Part shown: piece by piece, positions 8,393-17,533 of the stretch
Numbering within the stretch: position 1 is the stretch's first letter
How the letters are laid out: the number at the start of each line of letters is the position of its first letter
Source of the DNA: Flavobacterium branchiicola
Lineage (GTDB): Bacteria; Bacteroidota; Bacteroidia; Flavobacteriales; Flavobacteriaceae
NCBI RefSeq assembly: GCF_018383905.1
Contig: NZ_JAGYWA010000010.1
Coordinates: 90,166-154,165, forward strand
Reading direction: 5' to 3'
Length of the DNA stretch: 64,000 bases
Translations under genes and position numbers: made by a program
The notes under the pieces: model-generated
What the model was told of the DNA's origin: nothing
Databases searched by the model: none
Seen by the model: only the letters and a program-made list of their open reading frames with translations

Positions 8393-9190
8393 ATGAATAC
8401 ATTACAAGCTATCGTTCTTGCCATTATTGAAGGAATTACAGAATTCTTACCTGTTTCTTCAACCGGACACATGATTATTGCCTCTTCATTCTTCGGAATT
8501 GCGCATGAAGATTTCACTAAACTTTTTACCATTGTTATTCAGCTTGGTGCAATACTTTCGGTTGTAATTTTATATTTCAAACGTTTCTTTCAATCCTTAG
8601 ATTTTTATTTTAAACTTTTAGTTGCTTTTATTCCAGCTGTAGTTTTAGGATTATTATTAAGTGATTTTATTGATGGTCTATTAGAAAATCCGGTTACGGT
8701 TGCTATCTCTCTTTTAATTGGAGGTGTGATTTTATTAAAAGTTGACGAATGGTTTAATAACCCAAATACTCCGGAAACTTCTCAGGAAATCTCCTATTTA
8801 CAAGCTTTTAAAATTGGTTTATTTCAATGTATCGCTATGATACCGGGAGTTTCTAGAAGTGGCGCAAGTATCGTGGGCGGAATGTCTCAAAAATTATCCA
8901 GAACCACTGCCGCTGAGTTTTCATTCTTTTTAGCGGTTCCGACTATGTTTGGAGCAACAGCAAAAAAATGTTACGATTATTACAAATCAGGTTTTGAATT
9001 ATCTCATGACCAAATCAATATTCTTGTTATTGGAAATGTTGTTGCCTTTATTGTAGCGCTTTTAGCTATTAAAACCTTCATTGGTTTTTTAACTAAACAC
9101 GGCTTTAAAGTTTTTGGTTATTACCGAATCATTGCCGGAATCATTTTATTATTGATTCACTTTTTAATTCATCCTCTTACGATTATATAA
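8393..9190 (+). CDS. uppP: Undecaprenyl-diphosphatase
   Basis: Integral membrane phosphatase (BacA/UppP family, 265 aa) that dephosphorylates undecaprenyl pyrophosphate to recycle the lipid carrier for peptidoglycan and O-antigen synthesis. Both family motifs are visible: EGITEFLPVSSTGHM (residues 13-27), with the catalytic glutamate/serine/histidine region, and PGVSRSGASIVGGM (about 150-163). About eight membrane segments are predicted. The stop codon overlaps the truB start by one base (ATAATG), so the two are co-transcribed and probably translationally coupled. Confidence 0.96.
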   Translation: MNTLQAIVLAIIEGITEFLPVSSTGHMIIASSFFGIAHEDFTKLFTIVIQLGAILSVVILYFKRFFQSLDFYFKLLVAFIPAVVLGLLLSDFIDGLLENPVTVAISLLIGGVILLKVDEWFNNPNTPETSQEISYLQAFKIGLFQCIAMIPGVSRSGASIVGGMSQKLSRTTAAEFSFFLAVPTMFGATAKKCYDYYKSGFELSHDQINILVIGNVVAFIVALLAIKTFIGFLTKHGFKVFGYYRIIAGIILLLIHFLIHPLTII

Positions 9191-9882
9191 TGACACCCGA
9201 AGAATATTTAGAAGGACAAGTTTTACTGATTGACAAACCTTTAAAATGGAGTTCATTTCAGGCTGTTAATAAATTAAAATACCTTTTAATTAATAAAGTC
9301 GGACTTCCAAAAAAGTTCAAAATTGGTCACGCGGGAACTTTAGATCCTTTGGCTACAGGACTTTTATTAATCTGTACTGGAAAATTTACTAAAAGAATTT
9401 CTGAACTTCAGGGTCAGGCAAAAGAATATACCGGGACTTTTTATATTGGAGCCACTACTCCATCGTATGATCTGGAAACCGAAATTGATCAAACGTTCCC
9501 AACAGAACATATTGACGATGCTTTGATTCACGAAACAGTGAAACAATTTTTAGGCGAGATTGATCAAAAACCACCTATTTTCTCTGCTATTAAAAAAGAT
9601 GGTGTTCGTTTGTACGAGCATGCACGTGCCGGAGAAACTGTAGAAATTGCAAGCAGAAAAACTACCATTCACGAATTTGAAATTACCCGAATAGCATTAC
9701 CTGAAATAGATTTTAGAGTAGTTTGTTCTAAAGGAACTTATATTCGTTCCCTCGCTTTTGATTTTGGAAAAGCAATGAATAGCGGTTCACATTTAACTGT
9801 TTTACGCCGAACTAAGATTGGTGAATACGACGTTAAAAACGCTATCGATATTACATTATTTGAAGAAAGCTTAAACGCATAA
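9190..9882 (+). CDS. truB: tRNA pseudouridine(55) synthase
   Basis: Makes pseudouridine 55 in the T-loop of tRNAs. The catalytic motif GHAGTLDPLATGLL, with the active-site Asp, is at about residues 49-62. Other family landmarks are KEYTGTFYIG, PPIFSAIKKDGVRLYEHAR and CSKGTYIRSLA. At 230 aa it is a short TruB lacking a large C-terminal PUA extension, common in Bacteroidota. The start overlaps the uppP stop by one base. The gene stops at the A-run of the hairpin that ends the small minus-strand unit downstream. Confidence 0.96.
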   Translation: MTPEEYLEGQVLLIDKPLKWSSFQAVNKLKYLLINKVGLPKKFKIGHAGTLDPLATGLLLICTGKFTKRISELQGQAKEYTGTFYIGATTPSYDLETEIDQTFPTEHIDDALIHETVKQFLGEIDQKPPIFSAIKKDGVRLYEHARAGETVEIASRKTTIHEFEITRIALPEIDFRVVCSKGTYIRSLAFDFGKAMNSGSHLTVLRRTKIGEYDVKNAIDITLFEESLNA

Positions 9883-9914
9883 AAAAAAGCACATTACTAA
9901 ATGAAGTAATGTGC
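9881..9914 (-). terminator. Intrinsic terminator of the small minus-strand unit
   Basis: Perfect 9-bp stem GCACATTAC (9889-9897) / GTAATGTGC (9906-9914) with an 8-nt loop. On the minus strand it is followed by eight Ts (9888-9881). No T-run follows it on the plus strand, so it serves the minus-strand unit, not truB. Confidence 0.75.
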
Positions 9915-9957
9915 CTGGCTCTTAAATAAAGTACAGTTGCTCCATACTTATTCTCAA

Positions 9958-10035
9958 TTAATAGTGAGGCACATTTTTCCCTCCAAATAAAAATGTAGAA
10001 AAGAAATCATAGAATCTTTCGAATAACTTTTTCAT
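9958..10035 (-). CDS. 25-codon small ORF, aromatic-rich peptide in its own transcription unit
   Basis: ATG at 10035-10033 and TAA at 9960-9958 encode 25 aa: MKKLFERFYDFFSTFLFGG, then KNVPHY. The peptide is basic at the N-terminus and dense in Phe/Tyr, and could be amphipathic or membrane-associated. It lies in a 361-bp gap with no other ORF and is bracketed by a -7-like box (TATCTTAG, 10132-10125) and a strong minus-strand terminator. The predicted transcript is about 200-240 nt. The alternative is a non-coding RNA with a chance ORF. I do not recognise a characterised family. Confidence 0.55.
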   Translation of the reverse strand: MKKLFERFYDFFSTFLFGGKNVPHY

Positions 10036-10124
10036 AATAGTGTATTTTTTAATTGTTAAACATTAAATAAACACCAATAAAAAGAGTAAATCAGAAAGTT
10101 AATAATAGAAGTGGGATTCTTTTA

Positions 10125-10151
10125 CTAAGATACAAAAATTTGTGTGAACAA
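10125..10151 (-). promoter_or_regulatory. Candidate promoter of the 25-codon unit
   Basis: Minus strand: TTG (10151-10149), 16-bp spacer, TATCTTAG (10132-10125), one mismatch from TAnnTTTG. The spacer is shorter than the usual 19. It would give a leader of about 80 nt before the small ORF. Confidence 0.4.
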
Positions 10152-10243
10152 AAAATTTTAGACTTATTTTCTAAGACAGCATTTTATTAATTATCAACAC
10201 GTTATCAACAGTTCATTACAGATATTTAGTACCAAAAATAACA

Positions 10244-10861
10244 CTACAAACTGTTGTACTTGATATTTTCCATAATCTCGATCAGCTCTTCCTGAACCGA
10301 AATTCCTTTGTCAGCAAGATACCATAATTGCAAATCGGTTTTGATTTTTTCATCAATTGGTCCGACTTCTCTTTTATGTTTCGCCATTAATTCTGTTGCA
10401 CCTTTTGGTCTTGGTCCCCAATCTGCTCGCACAATTCCGGCTTCTTTGCAAACTATAATTACTTTGGGAATTGCTCTTCCGCCATTTGTGAGATAATGAT
10501 CCATTAACTCCTCATTTTCATCGCGAAATACAATTCGAAGATCTATTTTTTTATCCGAGGCCAAAGCCATTTTGTTTAAAATTGGAAGAATTTGTGCCGC
10601 ATCTCCGCACCAGCCTTCAGAAATAACCAGCCAGATATAATGATGGTCTAAATTTTGAAGTTTTGAAATTACGTTTTCAGAAATGGTGATCGTTTTTTCT
10701 AAGCGATTCATTCTGGCTTCGTTTAATTTAGAATAATTGGTCAGACTTTCCGATTGTTCGTTTCCTGTTGATTTCCCTTCCAACAATAAATCGGTTACTA
10801 TTTTTCTATATTCAGCATAAGAATGACTATTGAACAATGCTTTGGCTATGAAGCTTTTCAT
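10244..10861 (-). CDS. Thioredoxin-fold family protein with a single active-site cysteine
   Basis: The 205-aa cytoplasmic protein has a thioredoxin-like core: IWLVISEGWCGDAAQILPILNKMA (about residues 75-98), then a conserved cis-proline region (GGRAIPKVII). The usual CxxC motif is WCGDA here, with only the first cysteine, as in Bacteroidota proteins of the Thioredoxin_9 type. That suggests a monothiol or non-redox role rather than a dithiol oxidoreductase. The C-terminal 60 residues are charged and helical. A perfect TAAATTTG -7 box lies at 10892-10885. It is monocistronic and convergent with the small unit at 9958-10035. Confidence 0.75.
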   Translation of the reverse strand: MKSFIAKALFNSHSYAEYRKIVTDLLLEGKSTGNEQSESLTNYSKLNEARMNRLEKTITISENVISKLQNLDHHYIWLVISEGWCGDAAQILPILNKMALASDKKIDLRIVFRDENEELMDHYLTNGGRAIPKVIIVCKEAGIVRADWGPRPKGATELMAKHKREVGPIDEKIKTDLQLWYLADKGISVQEELIEIMENIKYNSL

Positions 10862-11022
10862 ATTTTGTTTCTTTTTGATTCTATCAAATTTAATGAATTT
10901 TAGATGACGTGATTATGACTTTTATCACATTTGAATGAAAACCCGCTAAAATTCTTTGAGAAATTAATTTCAAAGTCCAATTAATTTTTCCTAAACACTA
11001 TTTTAAAAAATCAGAATATGTC

Positions 11023-11030
11023 TATATTTG
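11023..11030 (+). promoter_or_regulatory. -7 box of pyrH
   Basis: TATATTTG exactly matches TAnnTTTG and lies 22 bp before the pyrH ATG, giving a short leader (AACGCAACACACAC). No TTG is seen at the ideal -33 distance. Confidence 0.5.
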
Positions 11031-11052
11031 CACAAATTAACGCAACACACAC

Positions 11053-11760
11053 ATGAAATATAAAAGAATTCTTCTAAAACTTAGTGGTGAAGCCCTGATG
11101 GGTGATTTACAATATGGTATTGACCCAAAAAGATTAGCCGAATATGCAGATGAAATTAAGCAAATTCACAGTAAAGGAGTAGAAATTGCCATTGTAATTG
11201 GAGGAGGAAATATATTTAGAGGCGTTGCTGGTGCAAGTGCCGGAATGGACAGAGTTCAGGGTGATTATATGGGAATGCTTGCCACTGTAATAAACGGAAT
11301 GGCATTACAAGGCGCTCTTGAAGATAAAGGAATGAAAACACGTCTTCAAACAGCTTTAAAAATGGAATCTATTGCTGAACCTTATATTAAAAGAAGAGCA
11401 GATCGCCACCTTGAAAAAGGAAGAATTGTAATTTTTGGTGCCGGAACCGGAAATCCATATTTTACAACTGACACTGCTGCCGTTTTAAGAGGAATCGAAA
11501 TCAATGCTGATGTTATCCTTAAAGGAACAAGAGTGGATGGTGTTTATGATTCTGATCCTGAAAAAAATGCCTCGGCTGTAAAATTCGACTTCATCTCTTT
11601 TGATGATGTTCTAAAAAAAGGATTAAATGTAATGGACACAACTGCTTTTACATTAAGCCAGGAAAACAAATTACCAATCGTAGTTTTTGATATGAATAAA
11701 ATCGGAAACCTTTTGAAAATTTGTGACGGTGAAAACATCGGAACTGTCGTAAGTATCTAG
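11053..11760 (+). CDS. pyrH: UMP kinase
   Basis: Amino-acid-kinase-fold enzyme (235 aa) that phosphorylates UMP to UDP in pyrimidine nucleotide synthesis. Landmarks: KRILLKLSGEAL (residues 4-15), VIGGGNIFRG (48-57), the GAGTGNPYFTTDTAA segment (about 129-143), and a DGVYDSDP motif near 161-168. Length is standard. frr follows after 147 bp of TAGA-rich spacer, the widely conserved pyrH-frr order linking nucleotide supply and ribosome recycling. Confidence 0.97.
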   Translation: MKYKRILLKLSGEALMGDLQYGIDPKRLAEYADEIKQIHSKGVEIAIVIGGGNIFRGVAGASAGMDRVQGDYMGMLATVINGMALQGALEDKGMKTRLQTALKMESIAEPYIKRRADRHLEKGRIVIFGAGTGNPYFTTDTAAVLRGIEINADVILKGTRVDGVYDSDPEKNASAVKFDFISFDDVLKKGLNVMDTTAFTLSQENKLPIVVFDMNKIGNLLKICDGENIGTVVSI

Positions 11761-11907
11761 ACTACTTAGATTGTTAGATCTTTAGACAATTCAACTCCCT
11801 AAATTTCAATAATCTCAAAAAATAAATTATATTAGTTAGTAAATTAGAAGATTATCTTTTTAAATTTTAAAAAACCAATCTTCTGAAAATCTAAAAATCT
11901 AAACAAA

Positions 11908-12471
11908 ATGACTGAAGAAATAGATTTCATATTAGAAAGTACTGAAGAATCAATGAATGGTTCGATTGCGCATTTAGAGAAAGAATTTCTAAATATTCGT
12001 GCAGGAAAAGCTTCTCCGGCTATGCTAGGGAGTGTTTTTGTTGATTACTACGGATCTGCAACACCACTTTCTCAGGTTTCTAAAATTAGCGTACCAGATG
12101 CAAGAACAATTACTTTACAACCGTTTGAAAAAAATATGTTGTCTGTAATCGAAAAAGCAATTATGGTTGCAAACATTGGTTTTAACCCAATGAACAACGG
12201 AGACGTTATTATCATTAGCGTACCACCATTAACAGAAGAGCGTCGTCGTGATTTGGCAAAACAAGCAAAATCTGAAGCTGAAGATGCTAAAATCGGTATT
12301 CGTAATGTTCGTAAAGATGCCAATACTGATATTAAAAAATTAGAAAAAGAAGGAACATCTGAAGACATTTGCAAATCTGCAGAAGAAGAAGTTCAGAACC
12401 TGACAAATACTTATATCAAGAAAATTGATGAATTATTGGCTGCAAAAGAGGCTGAAATCATGAAAGTATAA
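11908..12471 (+). CDS. frr: Ribosome recycling factor
   Basis: The 187-aa protein dissociates post-termination ribosomes together with EF-G. It has the family core: FLNIRAGKASPAML (about 26-39), VDYYGSATPLSQVSKISVPDARTI, and the C-terminal helix RRRDLAKQAKSEAEDAKIGIRNVRKDAN. Length is typical. It is followed 19 bp later by a strong terminator hairpin. Confidence 0.97.
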   Translation: MTEEIDFILESTEESMNGSIAHLEKEFLNIRAGKASPAMLGSVFVDYYGSATPLSQVSKISVPDARTITLQPFEKNMLSVIEKAIMVANIGFNPMNNGDVIIISVPPLTEERRRDLAKQAKSEAEDAKIGIRNVRKDANTDIKKLEKEGTSEDICKSAEEEVQNLTNTYIKKIDELLAAKEAEIMKV

Positions 12472-12490
12472 TTATTTGTAACATAAAATA

Positions 12491-12529
12491 AAAATCCGTT
12501 TGGTTAAATTGTACCAGACGGATTTTTTT
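12491..12529 (+). terminator. frr terminator
   Basis: Hairpin AAAATCCGTTTGGT (12491-12504) / ACCAGACGGATTTT (12513-12526) with one G-T pair, followed by Ts. It also overlaps the -33 region of the next gene. It argues that the long open frame starting with TTG at 12500 is not the real start of the downstream gene. Confidence 0.8.
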
Positions 12530-12534
12530 ATTCT

Positions 12535-12542
12535 TATTTTTG
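12535..12542 (+). promoter_or_regulatory. -7 box of DUF5686 gene
   Basis: TATTTTTG is an exact TAnnTTTG match, 48 bp before the ATG at 12590. A TTG at 12509-12511 (23-bp spacer) lies inside the frr terminator hairpin. The position supports the ATG at 12590 over the upstream TTG. Confidence 0.5.
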
Positions 12543-12589
12543 CCATACGAAAATCACATACTTTTCGTTTTGAAACTATACCATTCTGT

Positions 12590-15085
12590 ATGAAGCTATT
12601 TTGTTTATTGACTTTGTTTTTTACGCTTAGCATTCAGGCGCAATTTCAAATAAACGGAATCGTGACGGATCCGAATAACAAACCGCTACCTTTCGCTACT
12701 ATAACTACTTCGGATAGCAATAACACTATTACAGATGTCGATGGGAAATTCGTTTTTCAAACGCCTTCAAAAACCATAACTTTTGCCGTTTCTTATATTG
12801 GTTTTCAAACCAAAATCATTACAACAACCGAGAATAAAAATTTTTACGCTATTTCTCTTTCTCAAAAAACAGATGATTTAAAAGAGGTCGTTGTTTCTAA
12901 TGAAAATCCGGCATTAACGATTATAAAGAAAGTTATAGCGGCCAAAAACAAAAACAATCCGCAAAAAAAACTAAGCAGTTTTGAATACAAAACATATAAC
13001 AAACTTATTGTAACTGCCAATCCTGACTCAATCGACGGCAGAATTGATTCATCTGCAGCCTATAAAGATTTCAACAAAAGGGAAATTAATATCGATTCAT
13101 CTGGTTATAAGTTCAAAGAAATAATCAGTAAACAGCATTTATTTCAAACAGAAAAAGTTTCACAATACCAGTTTGGCAACAACAAACTAAAAGAAACTAT
13201 TCTGGGCACCAAAATGGCCGGTTTTAAACAACCGGTTTATGAAATTATTGCATTTAGCCTGCAATCTATTTCGGTTTATGATTCGAAATACGAATTGTTA
13301 GAAACCAAACACCAAAGCCCTATTACAAATAATGCACCTGCTGATTACAGTTATAAACTTCTTGATACTGTTTCAATAAAAGGCCGTGATACGTATATGA
13401 TTTACTTTAAAAACAAAAACAGAAGAAAATCAAATGGTCTTGAAGGTGTCTTGTATATCGATCAGGAAAATTTTGCTGTAGCCAAAGCTGTAATGCGTAT
13501 TAAAGGCGTTTTGGATATAAGTGGTATTCATGAATTTAATTATGTTCCTGAAGAAAAAATCTGGTTCCAGAGCAATACTACATTCAAGATTGTAAAAGGA
13601 AAAAATGATGATGACATTAAGATTTTGGGCGGAACAATTCAGTTTGACGGAGATGCGGAAGCAGATTATGAACCCAGAAAAAAAGTAGCTTCAGATTTCA
13701 CCTATTTACTTTCGGAGAGTAATAATTTTGATATTCACTACAACACAAATCCGCTTATAAAAAATCCATCGCTTTATATTGAAATTAAAGATGATGCCAG
13801 CAAGAAACCGGAAAGCTTCTGGAATGAGTACAGAAAAGACAGTTTAGATCTTAAGGGTCAGAAAACATACCAATTAATAGACAGCTTGTCTTTGAGTAAA
13901 AGAATTGAAAAACGATTAGGTTTAGGTCGAAAAATCATAAATGGATACCTTCCGCTTGGACCAATTGATCTTGATTTAAAAAAAATAATCAGTTATAATA
14001 ATTACGAAGGCTTTCGCTTAGGTCTTGGCGGAATCACAAACGACCGTTTTTCTAAAAATTTCCGCTTAGAAGGATATGGGGCTTACGGAACAAAAGATGG
14101 TGCTTTTAAATATAATTTTGGCTCAGGGGTTTTATTAAACAAAAATTCTAACACCTGGCTGAATGCTTCTTACACAGATGATGTTCGGGAGATTGCGAGT
14201 ACTTTATTTGCGGTTGACAAACGTGTTTTTAAAATTTATGATCCGCGCCCAATCAACATTAGTACTTTCTATAAGTACATTAGTTGGAAAACCAATGTAC
14301 AGACTAAAATTATTCCGAAAACTGAAGCTGTCTTTGAGCTGGCAAGAACGTATGTAGAACCTAAATTTGATTATCTTTTTAATTACAATGGGCAATTGTA
14401 TTCAAGTTATGTTATGACAACTGCAATGGCATCAATTGTTTGGGCGCCTTTTAGTGATTTTATGCAAACGCCAACCGGAAGATCTGAAACAGATAAAAGA
14501 TTCCCAAGGTTTACGTTCCAGTATACACAGTCGCTGCCAAATGTTTTAGGAAACGATTTCACCTTTAGTAAAATAGATTTCAAAACTGAATATGAAAAAA
14601 AATACCTAAACGGTCAAAAAACAAGTTTACTATTACAGGGAGGTTATGCTATGGGCGATGTGCCAATTACGCATTTGTACAATACAATGCCAAATAACTT
14701 AAATAAAGAAACTGTTATTCAGCGTATTACTTTTGCCGGAAGAAACAGTTTTGAAACCATGTTTTTTAATGAGTTCTTCTCAAGCCAATATGTATTTTTT
14801 CAGATTAAACATGGATTTGACCGAATTAAAATCATGAGAAAAGTACGTCCGTCATTGGTTTTAGTAACCAGAATGGCGTGGGGAAATATGGAAAATCCTG
14901 AACAGCATGTTGGTCCGGAATACAAAACCTTAGACAAAGGCTTTTTTGAGTCAGGAGTTGAACTAAATAAAATCTTTAAAGGTTTTGGTTTGGGTGGATT
15001 TTACCGTTATGGGCCAAATCAATTAATGAAGTTTGAAGATAATATTGCCGTTAAGATTTCTTATGTACTTGATCTGGGTTTGTAA
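12590..15085 (+). CDS. DUF5686 family outer-membrane protein with carboxypeptidase-like N-terminal domain
   Basis: From the ATG at 12590 the product is 831 aa with a clean signal peptide (MKLFCLLTLFFTLSIQAQ). Next comes a carboxypeptidase-regulatory-like beta-sandwich (INGIVTDPNNKPLPFATITTSD), then the large DUF5686 region (NPALTIIKKVIAAKNKNNPQ...), ending in beta-rich sequence with a hydrophobic final strand (KISYVLDLGL), as expected for an outer-membrane barrel. The role is unknown; the family is widespread in Bacteroidota. A longer frame opens at TTG 12500 but runs through the frr terminator and the -7 box, so it was rejected. Confidence 0.8.
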   Translation: MKLFCLLTLFFTLSIQAQFQINGIVTDPNNKPLPFATITTSDSNNTITDVDGKFVFQTPSKTITFAVSYIGFQTKIITTTENKNFYAISLSQKTDDLKEVVVSNENPALTIIKKVIAAKNKNNPQKKLSSFEYKTYNKLIVTANPDSIDGRIDSSAAYKDFNKREINIDSSGYKFKEIISKQHLFQTEKVSQYQFGNNKLKETILGTKMAGFKQPVYEIIAFSLQSISVYDSKYELLETKHQSPITNNAPADYSYKLLDTVSIKGRDTYMIYFKNKNRRKSNGLEGVLYIDQENFAVAKAVMRIKGVLDISGIHEFNYVPEEKIWFQSNTTFKIVKGKNDDDIKILGGTIQFDGDAEADYEPRKKVASDFTYLLSESNNFDIHYNTNPLIKNPSLYIEIKDDASKKPESFWNEYRKDSLDLKGQKTYQLIDSLSLSKRIEKRLGLGRKIINGYLPLGPIDLDLKKIISYNNYEGFRLGLGGITNDRFSKNFRLEGYGAYGTKDGAFKYNFGSGVLLNKNSNTWLNASYTDDVREIASTLFAVDKRVFKIYDPRPINISTFYKYISWKTNVQTKIIPKTEAVFELARTYVEPKFDYLFNYNGQLYSSYVMTTAMASIVWAPFSDFMQTPTGRSETDKRFPRFTFQYTQSLPNVLGNDFTFSKIDFKTEYEKKYLNGQKTSLLLQGGYAMGDVPITHLYNTMPNNLNKETVIQRITFAGRNSFETMFFNEFFSSQYVFFQIKHGFDRIKIMRKVRPSLVLVTRMAWGNMENPEQHVGPEYKTLDKGFFESGVELNKIFKGFGLGGFYRYGPNQLMKFEDNIAVKISYVLDLGL

Positions 15086-15199
15086 AATTCCAATACCTTT
15101 TTAAATTCCAAATTTTAAATCCCAAATTCCAATCTGATCTTTGAATGTAAAAACTTTGACAAAGTTCCACACCATTATTTTCCAATAATAACAAAAAGC

Positions 15200-15241
15200 A
15201 AAATCCCAAACTCCAACAAGCATTTGGAATTTGGGATTTTT
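15200..15241. terminator. Bidirectional terminator between convergent genes
   Basis: Hairpin AAAATCCCAAACTCCAA / TTTGGAATTTGGGATTTTT lies between the DUF5686 gene (plus) and the antiporter gene (minus). It belongs to the AAATCCCAAATTCC repeat text also found at 103-145 and 49430-49500. The rest of this gap (15086-15199) is the same kind of repeat plus half of the AAACTTTGACAAAGTT palindrome. Confidence 0.6.
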
Positions 15242-15262
15242 GTATTTGAAATTTTAAAAGTT

Positions 15263-17533
15263 TTATGGTTTCAAAATCAAAACTGAAGGTGTATTATTCA
15301 GCCATGTACTTTGCGAATCAATTAGTTTTTTCCAGCTGTCTAAACTAATAATCATAAGATCCTGATTCTCCAAAAATTCTTTTTTAATCGTTCTGTCATG
15401 CATAATCATGATATGATTTGGTGCAATCTGCTCAATTGAGCGAATAGTTTCCTGAATATCACGGGTATTTTTTACTTCTCCGCTTGCATCCAAAACTGTA
15501 ATCTGCGAACCATTATTATTAATTAACTTTTTAGCATAATCAATTAAAAAAGCATCTTCTTTACTAAAAACAGGCATGAAGATCTGGTTTACTTCTTCTA
15601 AATCTTTATCAATAAAAATTCCGACCGGCATTTTTGCTTTTGCGATAATATGACGCGTTCTTTCATCAAAAGGTGAATTCTCGAACAAACCTTCTTTCCC
15701 GGTAAACTTGTCAATTAAACGATCCGGATTTACAATTCGGGTGGTGAATCCTAAAACTTTTCCTAAAAGCGTTCCATCAAAAATAGATTGTCCCAGACCA
15801 ACTAATAACAAATCGTATTCTCCTTGATTTGCCGAGTCAATGATTTCTGTATCAATATCGGTTGTTACCTTAAAAACACTTAACATATTTTGATTTAAAA
15901 GATGTGATTCCTCGATCACCGGAACCAACATTTTGCGTTCATGGTCTTTTACATCAAACGAATGTATTTCGGTACTTAAAGACAAATGCATTGCTGTAAC
16001 AATAGAATTATCTCCTTGTTTCTTAACCAGACTATTGGCAAGTTTAAGCAATTTTTTTCCTCTTTCGGGAGTAGCAAACGTAAACAGAATTTTGTATTTA
16101 CTTTTATTTCCAATTTCCTGAGGCACTTCTGTTTCTTTGTCTTTAAAAATATAACCAATAAAATCTAAAGCCGGACCAGTCATAAACGTTGTCAATAAAG
16201 CCATAATTACCATCATGGTAAAAATCTCTGTAGACAAAACGCCCAAATCGTAACCAATATTCAAAACAACAAGCTCCATTAAACCTCTTGTGTTCATTAA
16301 AGCACCAATTGCTAAACTATCTTTCCAGCTTTGTCCAACAAATTTAGCAGCCAATGCACTACCAAAGAATTTACCCGCAACTGCAACAGCAATGATTAAT
16401 CCTGTAATTTTCCATAAATAAGGATCATTAAGTAAACCAATTTGTGTACGTAATCCAGTAAAAACAAAGAATAAAGGAAGCAATACGATTATAGAAACAT
16501 CTTCAACTTTTTCAATAAAAATATTTCTGAATTTATTGTTTTCCGGCATAATTGCTCCAGCTAAGAAAGCTCCGAATAAAGCGTGAATCCCGATTAACTC
16601 AGCAGCATAAGCCGAAATTAAAAGTGTAATAAAGAAAATTGCCACAACAGGTTTGTTCAGACTTTCTCTTGTTGAGTTTAAATCTCCGACACGTTTCAGG
16701 AACGGACGAACAATTTTCAGCATTATAATTACATATAAAATTGCCAAACCAATAACGTATAATGAACTCGTAAAAGATCCTGCTTTTACAATTGCAATTA
16801 CAACCGCCAAAATACACCAGGCCGTAATATCATCTGCCGCAGCACAAGTTATGGCTATGGTTCCTAATTTTGTTTTTTGCATTCCTCTTTCCTGAACAAT
16901 TCTGGCCAAAACCGGAAATGCAGTAATACTCATGGCGATTCCCATAAACAATCCGAAAGAAGAAAACTCAACACCAATTGGTGCGAAAGTATGATAAATG
17001 AAATAAGCCAATGTTAACCCTAAAGCAAACGGAATAACAATACTGGCGTGACTAATAACAACGGCATCGTGCGCTTTATTTTTTAGTACTTTAAGATCCA
17101 GTTCCATTCCAATCACAAACATGAAAAGAATCAAACCAATCTGACTTAAAAACTGAAGATTCCCTAAAGATGCTGCCGGGAATAAAGCCGCAGAAAATTC
17201 CGGAAAATACATTCCGACTAAAGAGGGCCCTAAAACAATACCGGCAATCATTTCTCCAATTACCGATGGCTGCCCTATTTTTCTAAAAAACCATCCAAAC
17301 AAACGCGCTACCAAAATAATAGTCACAATTTGCGCTAATAAAATAGCCAGTGGATGCTGTAAATTTTCGACCATTGAATGTAGAAAATCATTCCAATGAT
17401 TGGTTTCTATTTGTTTCTTAACAATATTACGTCCTACTTCTAATCCGGCACCTTTGGAAATTACCCAATATATCAGTGCAGTAAATCCACCGATAATTGT
17501 TACGTAAAATAAAGAGTTTTTAATGTTATTCAT
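15263..17533 (-). CDS. CPA2-family cation:proton antiporter with C-terminal universal-stress-like domain
   Basis: The 756-aa protein starts with a TM segment and a periplasmic-type loop, followed by a Na+/H+ exchanger domain of about 12 helices (residues ~60-450). Signatures include PSVIGEMIAGIVLGPSLVG, GLILFMFVIGMELD, and an ITCAAADDITAWCILA segment with the DD pair typical of CPA2 exchangers. The last ~280 residues are soluble and look like tandem universal-stress/nucleotide-binding folds (YKILFTFATPERGKKLLKLA; YDLLLVGLGQS). It exchanges Na+ or K+ for protons. It lies downstream of the LytS/LytTR pair in the same direction, 113 bp apart, so co-regulation is possible. Confidence 0.88.
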   Translation of the reverse strand: MNNIKNSLFYVTIIGGFTALIYWVISKGAGLEVGRNIVKKQIETNHWNDFLHSMVENLQHPLAILLAQIVTIILVARLFGWFFRKIGQPSVIGEMIAGIVLGPSLVGMYFPEFSAALFPAASLGNLQFLSQIGLILFMFVIGMELDLKVLKNKAHDAVVISHASIVIPFALGLTLAYFIYHTFAPIGVEFSSFGLFMGIAMSITAFPVLARIVQERGMQKTKLGTIAITCAAADDITAWCILAVVIAIVKAGSFTSSLYVIGLAILYVIIMLKIVRPFLKRVGDLNSTRESLNKPVVAIFFITLLISAYAAELIGIHALFGAFLAGAIMPENNKFRNIFIEKVEDVSIIVLLPLFFVFTGLRTQIGLLNDPYLWKITGLIIAVAVAGKFFGSALAAKFVGQSWKDSLAIGALMNTRGLMELVVLNIGYDLGVLSTEIFTMMVIMALLTTFMTGPALDFIGYIFKDKETEVPQEIGNKSKYKILFTFATPERGKKLLKLANSLVKKQGDNSIVTAMHLSLSTEIHSFDVKDHERKMLVPVIEESHLLNQNMLSVFKVTTDIDTEIIDSANQGEYDLLLVGLGQSIFDGTLLGKVLGFTTRIVNPDRLIDKFTGKEGLFENSPFDERTRHIIAKAKMPVGIFIDKDLEEVNQIFMPVFSKEDAFLIDYAKKLINNNGSQITVLDASGEVKNTRDIQETIRSIEQIAPNHIMIMHDRTIKKEFLENQDLMIISLDSWKKLIDSQSTWLNNTPSVLILKP

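Noticed and set aside
12500..12589. Upstream extension of the DUF5686 gene starting at TTG 12500
   Set aside because: It runs through the frr terminator and a -7 box and would bury the signal peptide.
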